Below are positions 35,365 through 47,559 of a DNA stretch of 64,000 bases, one piece after another. Within the stretch, counting starts at the first letter, position 1, and every line of letters starts with the position of its first letter. The translations under genes and the position numbers were made by a program. The stretch comes from Metellina segmentata (lineage: Eukaryota; Arthropoda; Arachnida; Araneae; Tetragnathidae), in the NCBI GenBank assembly GCA_947359465.1, contig OX375872.1, positions 83,508,931-83,572,930 of the forward strand, given 5' to 3'. The notes under the pieces are model-generated. The model was not told where the DNA came from and did no database searches. It saw only the letters and a program-made list of their open reading frames with translations.

Positions 35365-35407
35365 CAAATGCAAGCTCTCCAGTCTAACTCTGGAGAGTTT
35401 GCATTTG
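35365..35407. repeat. 43-bp near-perfect palindrome
   Basis: CAAATGCAAGCTCTCCAG, then a 7-base loop, then CTGGAGAGTTTGCATTTG; the arms pair at 17 of 18 positions. Confidence 0.88.
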
Positions 35408-36659
35408 ATTCACATGGTTTTAAACGAGTATATTAGTTAAAATAGAGAGCAGGTTAAAGGTTAATAATGAGTTCCCACAAGTGCCGACTTCAGCGTGATT
35501 TCTGGCTCTGAGTTAATTATTCGATGCCAGAAGCGATAGCAGTCGTAACGAGTAGGCAAAACAATCATCAATAATGGTCGCCGTATATGATTTTGCGTAG
35601 GGCAGCTCTTCCCCTTGACAAACTTAAAATCGATCAACAAATGAACATCCCCAAGGTCCATCTGTTTTCTCTCCAATTCCTTCGCCTTCCGATATTTAGC
35701 ATTAACTGCATGACGTCACAGACGGTGCCTACAAGGCAACTCTTCAGACATCTGACAACCACCAGAGTATGTCAGACATTTAGCCGTTTGTGTCTCGCAC
35801 CTATGTGCACAAGCGAACACGTTCACAGTAGTCAGAAATATTAAAACTGGACTTTGAATCAGTTGGACAATGAGCTCTTTAATGATTAGAAGATTCAGTT
35901 TTCAGACTGATTCTCATAGCACCATTATGTAGAGAACGGGAAATAGACTACCCCAGCATTTAACAACATAGAAAGGTATTAATTTGGAGGTCGGAGGTTG
36001 TTGGAATGGATGGGCAGTGTTTAATAAATGCACAGAGCTTCATTTCTTCGACAGAGATACTGTTGCTGGCAAGGGGTACATAGAGTATACTAAAAACCTC
36101 ATGTTAGTATTTTTTTAGGTTAAATGAACCCACAATCTCTCACGTTCACGGACAATATAAAGCGCGCTTTCATCAATCTCAGCTGGTTAATGATGTTGCT
36201 CAAAGTTCAGATATATAGCAAATGCATTGACCATCAAAGTCACCGGGTACAAATCTCCTTGAGCATGCGCAGGATGCAGTAAACTGCGAATTGAACTTCG
36301 CCAGCCACCACCTCGACCATTTTGGAGCTGTAATAGCTTTGAACATACAGCTCATAGACAACCATATAGAAAGTACAGAAAATCTACGTGAAGTTCTTGT
36401 GCCAACACGAAATAATCACACCCTATAAATACACTGTATCATAGCACATATTATCCTATTTTTTTCTCTACATAAAATGATAATCCTGTTTTGGCACTTT
36501 TTTAAATGCATACTTCCTGTACCTGATTATTTTCTCATTTTCTTTTTACACAACATAACAAGTTTCATTCAATTTTGATTTTTGAAAGTTTTACAAGCAT
36601 ATACAAATAACGTTAAATTTTTGGGTGCACTCTAGTTAATATCACATTAATTGCAAATA

Positions 36660-36665
<6 letters not shown>

Positions 36666-36691
<26 letters not shown>
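36666..36691. repeat. (GA)n microsatellite
   Basis: Thirteen GA units, uninterrupted. Confidence 0.92.
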
Positions 36692-37424
36692 TATTTTCTA
36701 TAAAAAAAAACTAGAAAAATCTTATAATTGAATAAAAGCTTGCTCATATTAAATCCAGAGGGAGACTGATTAACAAATACATCATCAAATATATTTATAA
36801 ATTTTAATTAATTATTAAAATGTGAAACTTCTGAAAAATATCATTAAAAAACAATTCATATTGCCTCAAATTATTCAAAGCTATTGCATAACTCTGATAA
36901 AAGACATATCCAATGCATCTGAATGCACAACTGTTTGGTATTTTTAAATTTTATACCTTAATTCTTGACATTCAACCCATATAGGTCATGTGCTATATGG
37001 AGTGTACAATTAACAAAGCAATCACCTCTGCAGCCAAATAAAATTTTAAACACAGTTAATAACTTATAAATGTTTTGAGAAAAAATAGTTGGAAACACCT
37101 TGAAAACGCATAAATTCCTTTACACAAACCAATGAAAACAAAACAACTATAAAGAAAAACCGAGGTTAAAAAAAGTGAGATATATGAATAAACTGAACAG
37201 ATAAAATATTTTCAACATTTAAAACAAATACTCAAATGCATAGCTTGAAGTCAAAATACTAGAATAATTCGTTTCTCTTCAGTTTCATTTTAGTGTAATG
37301 ATTAGAAAAAGACAAACAACACATTTGTTTTTCGGTTTACAATTTGTCAAATAAATTTTTCAGATTTTAATTTTTAGCGTTGATGAAAAAAATTTGTTTA
37401 TAAACATTTTAAATATTTACTATG

Positions 37425-38410
37425 TTACAATACTCAAAAGTGGCTCCAAATATAACAATATTTTTTTATTGGTACAAAAAGTTGCATAAACTAAGAATAA
37501 ATTTAGCTTTTGCAGAACTTCTTCCTGAGTTAAAATTGCCTTTGGTAAAGATGGGGTGTGCATTACTAAGATGCCCAAGAGTTCTTTCTCTTACTTTTTT
37601 TTCTCTCCATCTTTTACTTTCTTTCCACAATTACTTGATGTTGTCTACCTGGTTTTGCGCAGTTTGGTCAAATATGGCCTTTATGCTATAAATCTCCAAA
37701 CCAATCCCGAGTTTAAAATATTTACATCAAGTGGTTTTGTTTATTTTCTGTAAAACATGAGTCGCATAACCAACATATCAAAATCTACGAAAGTTCGTAT
37801 TGTTGATTTGCATAAACAAGACATTAATCAAAAGTTTGTAGCAAGAAACTTGAAATGCTCTGAAACAACTAAAGGTAGCACTGAAACAGCAGAATATTAA
37901 CATATTCTAAAAATAGACGGTTTAAAAAAAATCATTTGAATGGTGACCGATAACTACTCTAAGAGATGATAGAAATGTGAAAGATATAGTTAAGAGAACC
38001 ATTTCAGAAGTGTATGGTACTTGCACTAGATGTAGAGAAGACAAGGTAAACTTGGGTTTCAGTCTCACACACATGTACCCAAAGAGGAAACCAATACTGC
38101 TAAATAGAAATGGGCTAGAGTGTTATGGTGCAAAAGGAGGCGATTATGAGGCCTGGGGGAATAGGTATTCAGTGACGAAAATGTGTGAATTTTGAACAAA
38201 TGTTTGTATTAATGCATAATGAAATATTCTAATATTTTTTAACCAGTTTGATCCCAAATGTCAATTGTAATTTAAAATATTCTGCAATCTTATCCTATTT
38301 AATCAAGATTATGCAAAATGTTTTGAAATTTATTTCTTGGGCAAAATAAAAATCCTTTCATTTAAAGTTGGTTTCTTCTAATGTTCTAATATTTTGACTT
38401 GGAGCAGTAT
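37425..38410 (+). pseudogene. Tc1-type transposase fossil, split by SINE 2
   Basis: ATG at 37757 opens SRITNISKSTKVRIVDLHKQ then DINQKFVARNLKC, a Tc1 N-terminal HTH. Near 38168 a FSDENV piece matches the first catalytic Asp motif. Multiple frame breaks. The left flank holds a family 2 SINE (37540-37690). Element ends are approximate. Confidence 0.55.
37540..37690 (+). repeat. SINE family 2 copy (partial)
   Basis: Shares the ccacaattacttgatgttg to tatggcctttatgctataaa block with 107-270. Confidence 0.55.
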
Positions 38411-38898
38411 AAGCTTGACACGTTTTCTTAACATTACAATGAAATAGTATAAGATTTATGTTTTCATATATTTAGAAATAAAAGATTTTTATTAAATTTG
38501 AAGAACAAACAAATCACTTGTGTTTTTGAAGTTGATTGACAAGACCAATTTTGTCCAATTATTAAAGAGATAATCCAGACTAAATTTCTATTTAAGATAC
38601 ACAAAATACCTATATATTTATCTGCTTAAAACACATCTTTCACACATACACATTTAGGTATATTACTTCAACAATCACACACAAAATTGCACAGTATAAA
38701 AAATATTTTTATATAACACTAATTTTCAGGCACAAATACACTTACCTCATTCTGATGGCATGATATATATTGCACATTTATATTTCCCTTTACATATGAT
38801 AACTAAAATTATATATGCAATCAATAAAAATTATATCAATATTAAATAGCAAATAAAATACTCTAAAACAAAATCACAATTAACAGACACCCATTATA

Positions 38899-39138
38899 TC
38901 ACAATAGTTTTCTTGAGAGATATTTAACTAATGTCAAAGGCAAAGGTAAACTTTTCATTTTGTCATCATTTAAATGCTTCATTATAGCAGCTCGGCATAA
39001 ATGTTTCAGACTGCCAGGTCGAGATCCACAATACCAAGTATAAAATTCTTTATCCATATGGTATTCATCTGTTAAAATACTATTTTCAAATAGCCACTCT
39101 CCTAAATTCAGAGTATCACAACCAGATACAACTAAAAG
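38899..39138 (-). CDS. ASB terminal exon: SOCS box
   Basis: Acceptor tattttag at 39139-39140, 79 codons plus TGA at 38901-38899. The SOCS box has the BC-box SLKHLCRAAI and a Cul5 box around LPLPLTLVKYL. The ASB 3' UTR must run to lower coordinates; a reverse-strand AATAAA lies near 38490. Confidence 0.85.
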   Translation of the reverse strand, partial: LLVVSGCDTLNLGEWLFENSILTDEYHMDKEFYTWYCGSRPGSLKHLCRAAIMKHLNDDKMKSLPLPLTLVKYLSRKLL

Positions 39139-42100
39139 CTAAAATAAATATACAAATATAAATATGATGAAAACAAATCAGTTCCAAATCATTTCAATGA
39201 ATAAAATTATCTGTACAATACATTTAGGATTGAGATTGTAATTTTTTTAAACGGAAAATTGCATGTCAATACTTTTAAAAATTTATCAGTCATTCATATG
39301 GAATTTAACATTAAGATTGAAGTTGATATAATGACGTGATTCATTTTGGTTTGTGCCTCTATGCCATCTTTAGCTACACATGAGTCAATTGGACTGTAAT
39401 CAATGGCTTAAAATGGGTTTCAAACCACTGCAAGCAACCATGCCTTGACAAAAATTCAATACTAGAGCATGTTGAATAGATGGTCAGAGCACTAATCACT
39501 GGATTGCAAGGCCAGCTAATGAAGTAATTCAGTACAAATTTATTTTACAAGTGTGTTAATGTGCCTGAAAAAACAGAACATCTTGCAATACTATCAAATT
39601 TACAATGAAAAAGAATGTTTTATGCAGTAAGTGTCATATTTGGACAAGCTGCAATAAATAAAGTAAACATATATCTAATAAATAATTGAAGAAAGTAAAC
39701 CCCCGGGGAGTCATTTTTGGGGTAGGAATTCTTCCCTTCTAACTTTGCTATTGACCTCCTGATACAATAGTCCACCCATTTAGGGGAAATATGGGTGTTT
39801 AATGAAAATTGAAAAGCATTTTTTTTTATTTGCTTGTGAATGTGAAATTTATTTACAAAATTTATCAAAATGTTTATTTTTTAAATCAACTTCATTTAAA
39901 AATTCAGAATATGCAAAAAAATCTTTAACCATAGAAACAAGTATAATTTTCTAAAATTATTCCTACGCAAATTCCATAAGGTAAAATATGTTCTTTACCC
40001 TTGTTTTTAATTATGTTAAGAACATGATCAAATGAAAAATTTAACAAAATACTTTGAAAGTATAAGAAGTTGGCATGCCATAAACCATGATTGCCTAGCT
40101 TCTCACATCTACATATACATAAGCTTGGTATTATATACTTTGTGCCCTCTTCATATGGATGGTGCATTAATGGATGCAGAGCGCATTTAGTAACCTGTGC
40201 ACCTCTAAGCAAAGTGACAATGGACATTACTGCCAGGTGAAGGATATTTTGGCTACATGGCAGTTTCTCTAAATTAAGGGTCAGATGGAATATGCAAATT
40301 TGCAGACACAGAAGTTGATCTTTTCAGGGGAAAATAAACGATTGTAGAACCAGACATAAGAAATATAAACGACTGATTGGTTGATCATAATTAATATATT
40401 TGCAGTCATGTGACAGCACAAGATTGCTAAAATTTAAAAGCTGTATCAGGTGTCACATAATTTTTATGTGTTTAACTGTATGTTAGTTACTAGTTCTTAT
40501 GGTGAATGACATAATATCACTTGTAGCACATTTTGATGATTTTACTTGCAGAATTGTAGGGACGGACATTCAATTTAAGATGTAGTCAATGAGTTCGTAG
40601 TGGGCCAAAGTGTAGTCACAAGGCTGTGAAAACAATTTTCCGAAAGTAGAACAGCTGCCAGACTGTACAGCAGTGGTCAACCAACCCAAACCCCAGCTGA
40701 AGATCGTTATATGACAGAAATGATAGTAAGATGGTGCTGTATAACTGCTGAAAGGTTAGCATAATAGCTTCAGGCAAGAATAGGGATTTATAATATAGCG
40801 CCAGATTATGTCCAAGCGATTTAATCATGTTGTTTTGTATTTCTGCAAAATAGTAGAATTCCTTAGACTACACACAAAGCACATAAGTGTTGATGGTCTA
40901 TTGAATACATCAAATGGACTGACGAGCAAAGGGACAATGTCCTGTTTACAGACAAAAGTAGATTTTGTTTGTAGTCCAATTCGAGGCAGAAATGCATCTG
41001 ACGTTAGTCCAGCACAACCTATTCTTTCACCAATATCCTGAAAGTAGACCATTACAGAGATAGTGGAGTGATGGTCTGGGGTGGTATCATTGTGAATAGA
41101 CTTAGCAAGCTTTATGAGTTGAAAAGTGGAACCATGAATGCCCAGATTTATTGTTAGGATATTATTCCTCATGTATGCAATTTTCATGGTGCTGTTGGAA
41201 ATTTTTTCAACTGCATGTATGATAATGCCAGTTGTCATCATTCGGTCTGTGTTGATGACCTGCTGAACACAGAAGAAATAAACTGAATGGAGTGACTTAC
41301 AAACTCCCCTGACCTCTCTCCCACAAAATATGTATGGGATGCACTTGGGAGGCACATAGCATAATGAAATCTCTCACCAAGTACCAAAATAACTGGTTAT
41401 TGCACTGAAACAGGAATGGTGAAACCTATATCAAGATTTACAGGACAATTTTGTAAAGAGCATGCATAACCAATACCATTTGTATATTGTTGTAAAGGGT
41501 GGGTATATACCCTATTAAACTTTGACAGGGGACAGAATTCGAAAAGTTAGACATATATTATCAGAACATTAACATAAGTTTCTTTCATTGCATGTAAATC
41601 TCAGTGAAGTTGTATATCTAAACATTAATTTATTATCATCCTCTTTTCAGAATTTAGATTTTCACTACAAATATAACTGACTCTTCAATTTATGGACACC
41701 AGTGTAAAAAAAAATAATTAAGTTTGTTACATCATAACATAATTTTAATTACCTTAACAGAAGGCAAATGCAGCTCAAATACAGCTCGTTTTTTGTAAAG
41801 TCCATCTATAGCTCGAAGGATACAATACAATGGTGTTTCCCTTTTAAAATCCATGTAATCTATGTCAGAGTCAGCCTATAAAAAAGTTATGAATTAGAAG
41901 AACATGCTGCAATAAAATGATACTTTTATGATTATAACCTTTCTATTTTATATTCTTGGTAAAGAAGAAAAATAAAATGAATTCTACATTGTTAAATTGT
42001 GAATCAAATTAAAAATCATAATCAATTTAATAAACAGTTAATGCAGCAAAACAATTAAATGATGTGCTATTTATTACGGGTGACCAATTAGCAATATCAT

Positions 42101-45100
42101 GGAGAAGATATTCAGCCATATTGAACTACACACAATGAGTGATAATTCTTTTTAAAAAAACCCATAAATTGGTATTTACTTATAATTTAATCATCTCTCA
42201 ATCTAGTGGCACCCTTGAAGGGGCGATGAGTTTCCTTCACCCTAAAGCAAAAAAAAAAAACCTGCATTTTCCTCTGTTCAAAAACTGTATGTAGATTGGT
42301 GTTGGTGGATTTGCTAAAACATTATACACTTATCTCTAATGAAGGGTTGGATTCATTGAGAAAGAAAACTTAAATTACACTATATTAATATCAATCTCTG
42401 GTGGTTTTCCAAGGTATTTGAGAGCTGAACGAAAAGTAAGTTATACAACTTTATTGTGAGAGGAACCTGGGGGAAATGTCACCATAAAAAACCAGAATGG
42501 ATAGATATGGGAATGGCCTATTAGCTGTATATGGCTAAAAGTATGAAATATAACTTGATGGCTTTTACATTTCTTTTAGGGATCTACAATCTACACTTGT
42601 AGGGATTTAACTGTAGAGGCTTCAAATGACTGGTGGACATAAATTTGTCTAGCCTGAGGTGTTTGTTGGCATATGGAATTTTGTTTCCATCCAGATGATT
42701 TTAAGGGATGCTCAGTGACCCTCTAGGATATAACCGTCCCTCGGTTGGCAACAAAAGATGAGCAAACTATCTTTTAAATGGAAGGAGAGTTTTCGAACAA
42801 CAGTAGTTTGAGTTTCCCAGCATCATTTTAAAGAGATCAATATTATGGTCTATTAAGATTCCAGAACAAATTCTCTAGCATTTTCCCATCACTGCAGAAA
42901 AGTGAAAATCAAGCTCAAGTGCTATTGCTTTTACTCTATAACCCACTTAATGACTAAATAACTGTATCTATACACTGAAAGAATCTTGGTAAAAATTCTA
43001 TTGCCTGCCTAAAACTAGTTGTAAAATTACAACATGCAATGTGAAGGGAAATAGTATCCTGCATGGTGAAATAATGCATGCATGATGCTCAAAGAATTAA
43101 ATAGCACCTATTTTTACGTATATATATTTGATCAACCAGATAATTTTTATAGAAAATTACTATATTTAAATCATTACCTGTAGTAAAATATCTGTAATTT
43201 CCTTTAAACCCCACATTACAGCATAATGAAGAGCAATCTTTCCATATCGGTTTGGAGCGTTCACATTTGAACCTGCTTGCACTAATATACGAATAGTGTC
43301 AAGATTGTTATGGATAATAAAATTCTGAGCACAAATCACTATTGGAGTACTAAGATTTCTATCACAAAGTTCAACATCAGCACCTAAAAATAGACTCATT
43401 AAATTTTGTTACTTCAAACATTTAAAATTATCTTAGTAAGTGTATAAGTGTTTCTCGATCTGTCTGAAAATATGCTTTGTTTCATAGTAACACGTATGGA
43501 TTCACTTAAGCTACATATATATTATGATCTATTTTACAACACATCATAATGGCACCACATTCTATTTCTTGATTACTAAAGTCAAGAAATAGAACATGGT
43601 GCTGGTATGTGTTGAAAATAGATCAGAATAGATTTTGATATGCATAAAACTGAAGCAAGATGGCATGAAAAGATAAAAACATTTACAGTGAAAACATTTT
43701 GACGTAGTATCATCAATGAGGAATTTAAATTATATATTTGGCTATGCAATAAAAATATAATAGTCAATTGAATTTTTAATTCTATGAACTTAAAGAGACT
43801 GAGAACTATGTTACAAATATATGATTTTTTGCTAAGCACATAATGCAATTTTTTTTAAATCTAGTATAATACCAAAAGGAGTTTACCTGCATGAATTAAA
43901 ATAGCGGTCAAATTTGCTCTGCCATGATATGAAGACTTATGAAGAGGGGTACATCCGAAACCATCTGGTTTATTAACAAAAGCACCAGAATTTATTAATT
44001 CCTAAAATATATGCATACCACTATTATAAACATGTCCATCACCAAGGTCCGAAAAAACGAAAGATTATAAAACGTTAAATTAATCTCAGAAAATATTTCA
44101 CCTTATTTTGCAATCTATCTTAGACAATGAAGAATGTTTTAATACTTAATTAATCTACCCTAATTTTATGACAGCACTTTAGTATGCTTGTGACAGCCAA
44201 GCAGCCCTAAAGGCTTTGCAAAGTCACTGCTTTTCCTCAAAAGCAGTATGGGAATGTCATAATGCACTTGTGGGGCTGGCTGAGAGAAATAAAGTGTCTC
44301 TTATCTGGGTCCCTTGTGATTGTGGCATTGAGGGTAATAAATGACGGACCAATTAGCAAATCATGGATCTGAAATGCCATTCATTGGACCAGAGTCTGTT
44401 TGGGGTCTGCCTTACAATGTGGTTAGAGGAACTATCAAGGGTTTGCTCCTGGCCAAGTCCTACCATACATGGCTTCAATCTAATGATCAAAGACAAGACA
44501 AAGAGCTCAATCAACAATATCCGAGGAACAGATCGTGGAAACTACTGAAATTGAGCAGAAAAGAAATCAGGGTAGCTATTGGCCTTCTAACAGTCCACTG
44601 TACTCTAAATAGACACCTCAACCTTATGGGTGTTTCAGATGACCATTATGTAGAGGGTGTAGGATGGTAGAAGAGAGTCCTGTACACATTTTATGAGATT
44701 ATGATTATTACTCTGCTCAACGATTTGAATATCTGGGATACCATTGTATCGAACCCTGGGAACTGTCAAACATTCCAATCAGGTACATGCTGAAATATAT
44801 TTCGGCAATCGGTTTTTAAAATATCAGTAGGGGGTTTCAGTACTATAAGACTACTAGTCGCTGTGCTGGCACTCTTTGGAGTAACCCCCACACTAAGTCA
44901 TAAGTCATAGTATGCTTGAGATGCACATGTAATGAATGATTTAGAAGAAAAGGGTTCAGTCATCAGAAATTTTTAAAATTAAGTTTAATGCCTTCTTTTC
45001 GTTTTTTAGTCTGACAATGAAAGCAGTTAACCTTTACTTTGATTGTACCTCAAACTGCAACTAACAAATTCTGCATTTATTTTTAAATATATTTTTTATC

Positions 45101-45565
45101 CTTCAAATATGTTTCGCAAACTCAGAGTAGCAAGCAACATCCACTGAAAGCGAAAAAGTTTATCTCAAAACTAAAATTGACTACTGGCCCACTTGTGAGC
45201 ATTTATTTCCACAACAAATTTAATTTTGTTTTTTAAAAGTAACAAATATTAAGATAATAAAACATTGATTTTACTGCTTATTTTATAGTTTAATAGCCTA
45301 CATCCATGATTATTTCCTTACTTTAAATTCAAAATAATTCACAAATTACCTCAACAATTAACCGATGATTTAAAGACACAGCTTCACATAATGGGGTACT
45401 TCCATCTTTTACACTTGGAGGTGTTGAGCTTTGCCATGGAAAATTAACATCTATTCCAGCATCAACTAACTGACGTACTTTCAGAATATCATTTCGCATC
45501 ACAGCTAAATGTAGCTGTCTCACTTCAGGTGGCATAAATGGAAATGATGATTTTCCAATGCCCAT
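38899..45565 (-). CDS. Ankyrin-repeat and SOCS-box (ASB family) protein, 5 coding exons
   Basis: Joining (- strand) 45565-45350, 44001-43887, 43383-43178, 41875-41753 and 39138-38899 gives exactly 900 nt, 299 residues and TGA, with GT/AG junctions in phase (0,1,0,0). Four to five ankyrin repeats (TPLHKSSYHGR, ALHYAVMWGLKEI and similar) precede a C-terminal SOCS box at about 261-299. The BC-box SLKHLCRAAI should bind Elongin C, and LPLPLTLVKYL matches the Cul5-box pattern. ASB proteins recruit substrates to Elongin B/C-Cullin5-Rbx2 ubiquitin ligases. I cannot say which ASB number this is. The ATG exon has an acceptor 11 bp upstream without an in-frame stop, so an extra N-terminal coding exon is possible. 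The introns hold Tc1 and LINE fossils; the exons look intact. Confidence 0.85.
40555..41704 (+). mobile_element. Tc1-type element, decayed, downstream of ASB exon 4
   Basis: Right end ttcaatttatggacaccagtg next to TA (41705); left end ggacattcaatttaaga is a degraded match. Inside: LFTDKSRFCL (first Asp motif, E changed to K) at about 40944-40975, and VMVWGGI near 41073. Many stops. It lies between ASB exons 4 and 5. A 176-codon reverse ORF here is a shadow. Confidence 0.68.
41753..41875 (-). CDS. ASB exon: last ankyrin repeat
   Basis: Acceptor tttttatag, 123 bp, donor GTTAAG|gtaatt, phase 0-0. It encodes ADSDIDYMDFKRETPLYCIL and a linker. Confidence 0.8.
43178..43383 (-). CDS. ASB exon: ankyrin repeats 3-4
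   Basis: Acceptor ctatttttag, 206 bp, donor CTACAG|gtaatg, phase 1 to 0. It encodes ADVELCDRNLSTPIVICAQN and, further on, YGKIALHYAVMWGLKEITD. Confidence 0.84.
43887..44001 (-). CDS. ASB exon: ankyrin repeat 2-3
   Basis: Acceptor atattttag, 115 bp, donor GCAG|gtaaac, phase 0 to 1. It encodes ELINSGAFVNKPDGFGCTPL and HKSSYHGRANLTAILIHAG, a canonical ankyrin pattern with TPLH. Confidence 0.83.
44185..44760 (+). pseudogene. Non-LTR retrotransposon RNase H fragment
   Basis: Reads DSQAALKALQSHCFSSKAVW, LAERNKVSLIWVPCDCGIEG (normally GHSGI), TDQLANHGSEMPFIGPE, and ends CRGCRMVEESPVHIL, the usual RNase H plus zinc-knuckle end of Jockey/I-type LINEs. A stop and small shifts break it. It is in the ASB intron between exons 1 and 2, antisense to the gene. 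Confidence 0.75.
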
Positions 45566-45576
45566 TACTGTTTTAC
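45350..45576 (-). CDS. ASB exon with putative start; ankyrin repeat 1
   Basis: Acceptor ttttag ends at 45577. ATG at 45565 begins MGIGKSSFPFMPPEV, then QLHLAVMRNDILKVRQLVDA, a clear ankyrin repeat. Donor GTTGAG|gtaatt at 45350, phase 0. The 11 bp before the ATG are either UTR or coding continued from an unseen exon. Confidence 0.8.
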
Positions 45577-47460
45577 CTAAAACATTAAAACAAAATTTTA
45601 AAATTGGGAACTTTCTCTCATTTGAAAATTTACAAAATTGAGTTCCCCAGGGAACTGTTTGGAAAGAAACATTTAGAATTATGATAGACTTCTCAAAAAT
45701 ATAAATTAAAAGTAAAAATACAATTTTATTTCTTTGTTAAACATTTTGGAATAAAAATTTAATTTAACGTTTCTAATTTTTTTTTTCTGATAGAAAATTA
45801 ATTTATTTTTTTGTTTCATGCATTAACCTTCATTTAAACTTGAAAATATTTTTTATTAATGAGGCATCTTACAGAAATAAGAAAATTCCAACTGCTATAA
45901 GAACCATTACAGAAAGAGGAAAATATTTTTATATACACCTTCTGTAGCAATTTGTATTTATTATTTAATAGATTTGGGAAAATAAACCTCTCTGACAATT
46001 ATAATGGAGCATCCATCTGCAATGGTTGAAGAAAATACCTCAACTACATCCTTCAATTCTCACTAGTACATTTGTTTTAAACTTGTTTTAAGACTGACTT
46101 ATCGATTGAGTATATTGATTCTCATTTCAACATTTGAGTTTAAATTCACAAATTATCCACTTAATATTTTAGTTTGAAAAAAATCTGTCTTGTCAATTTG
46201 AATAAAATTTATCTTGTATTTACAATAGTAAAAAATTATTGGGTTTAGTTCTAAAATAGTTTTCCTTAGTCTAAAATAATTTAAGATCGCTCAAGAGGAT
46301 GAAAGTGATGTACTCTATCAGAGTTCATGTATTAGCTATGAATCGAGTTAAGAGCTAAGTGAAATGTTATTTGCCTTACAGAAATAGAAAAACGATACAC
46401 AAAAATTACATAGGAACTGTAAACAAAAACATCAATATATCATTCCCATATTCTGAAAAACCAATGTAATATGATTTTGAATTAAAATTTAATATGGTGA
46501 TAGGTTTGAAACTAAAATATATATTATATTTTAACTTTCTTGTTCTCTCAATATCACTTTACACCAGTAAAGAGCTACAAAAATAGTTTGGTATATTCAC
46601 TTTATAATTTTAGAAATTTCATACAAGGAATATTATTTCAAGTCATTTCATAAAAGGTGGTTTTAGAGTCTACATAAACATTTGATTTCGTGTAACTTAA
46701 CTTTTAAATAATAATTGTTGTTCTGACCACATAAAAGTGCTAGGTTCCCATAATAGCAAAAATTATAAAGAATAAGATGAAAACAATTGCTTGCTTGGAT
46801 ATTTATTTGCAGTTTATAAATTCCAGTTAACTTTTTAATAAACTACTTATTTAAAATAAACTTGACAATGCAATGTAAAATTTATATAAAATATCACATT
46901 GCATTCTTAAGATGTAAAGCAGTGTAATCTTTAATAAGTAGTGTACAATAATCCAACAATTTCTTTATTTGTTAGATTCCATTAATAAGTCCAGAATGCT
47001 TCTCTGTTATGCTGAGTCTCCAAGTCTCAAATTACCCTTCCACTGAAAATCGAAGTACCATTCTCTTCCACAAAGCTAACAGTACTAAGTTATGGAGAAA
47101 TTTTGAGGCGGCTAGTGATGACTTGCCTTGAAATGTGTCAAACTAATTGTTCGTATGATATCAAACCTTTGAGGTTTTTCAATGGGAAATTGTTAAAGAT
47201 TGTAAACAGGACACCAATAAAGGCAGAAGACCAATAGTAATCATAATTTTCATTATACACCACTATATACTTCCATCACATCTCTCGCAATGTGCTGTCA
47301 TTACAGATGAAGAATAACATGTCTTGAATTTTGTACATGTTGTTCACTCTTGCACATAAAATACGCAAAAATAACTTTTCAAACTAAGCATTATTTTATT
47401 TACAGCCTATTTTTTAGTGTCTACTATTAGTCATAATTTTTTATAACCTATCTTTACATC
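45577..47460. other. ASB upstream intron or 5' region
   Basis: AT-rich; no exon, promoter or repeat family recognised. Confidence 0.35.
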
Positions 47461-47559
47461 CTTGTTCTATATAGCCAAGTGGTTTGTTAACAGGATGAGA
47501 ATAAAGGCCACAAATATCTTGGCGTCACCACCGAAAATAATATGCACCCATACTTTTTC

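Larger units (their letters stand above)
34576..37410. other. Intergenic stretch with a palindrome and a GA microsatellite
   Basis: No gene recognised. A weak mariner-like reading (FFDRDTVAGKGYIEY) occurs near 36045-36090 on the + strand, and an open reverse frame 35461-35676 is unassigned. See the separate entries for the hairpin and (GA)n. Confidence 0.4.

Noticed and set aside
40825..41355. 176-codon reverse ORF, longest in the window
   Set aside because: It is antisense to a decayed Tc1 transposase whose motifs (FTDKSRF, VMVWGG) read on the + strand.
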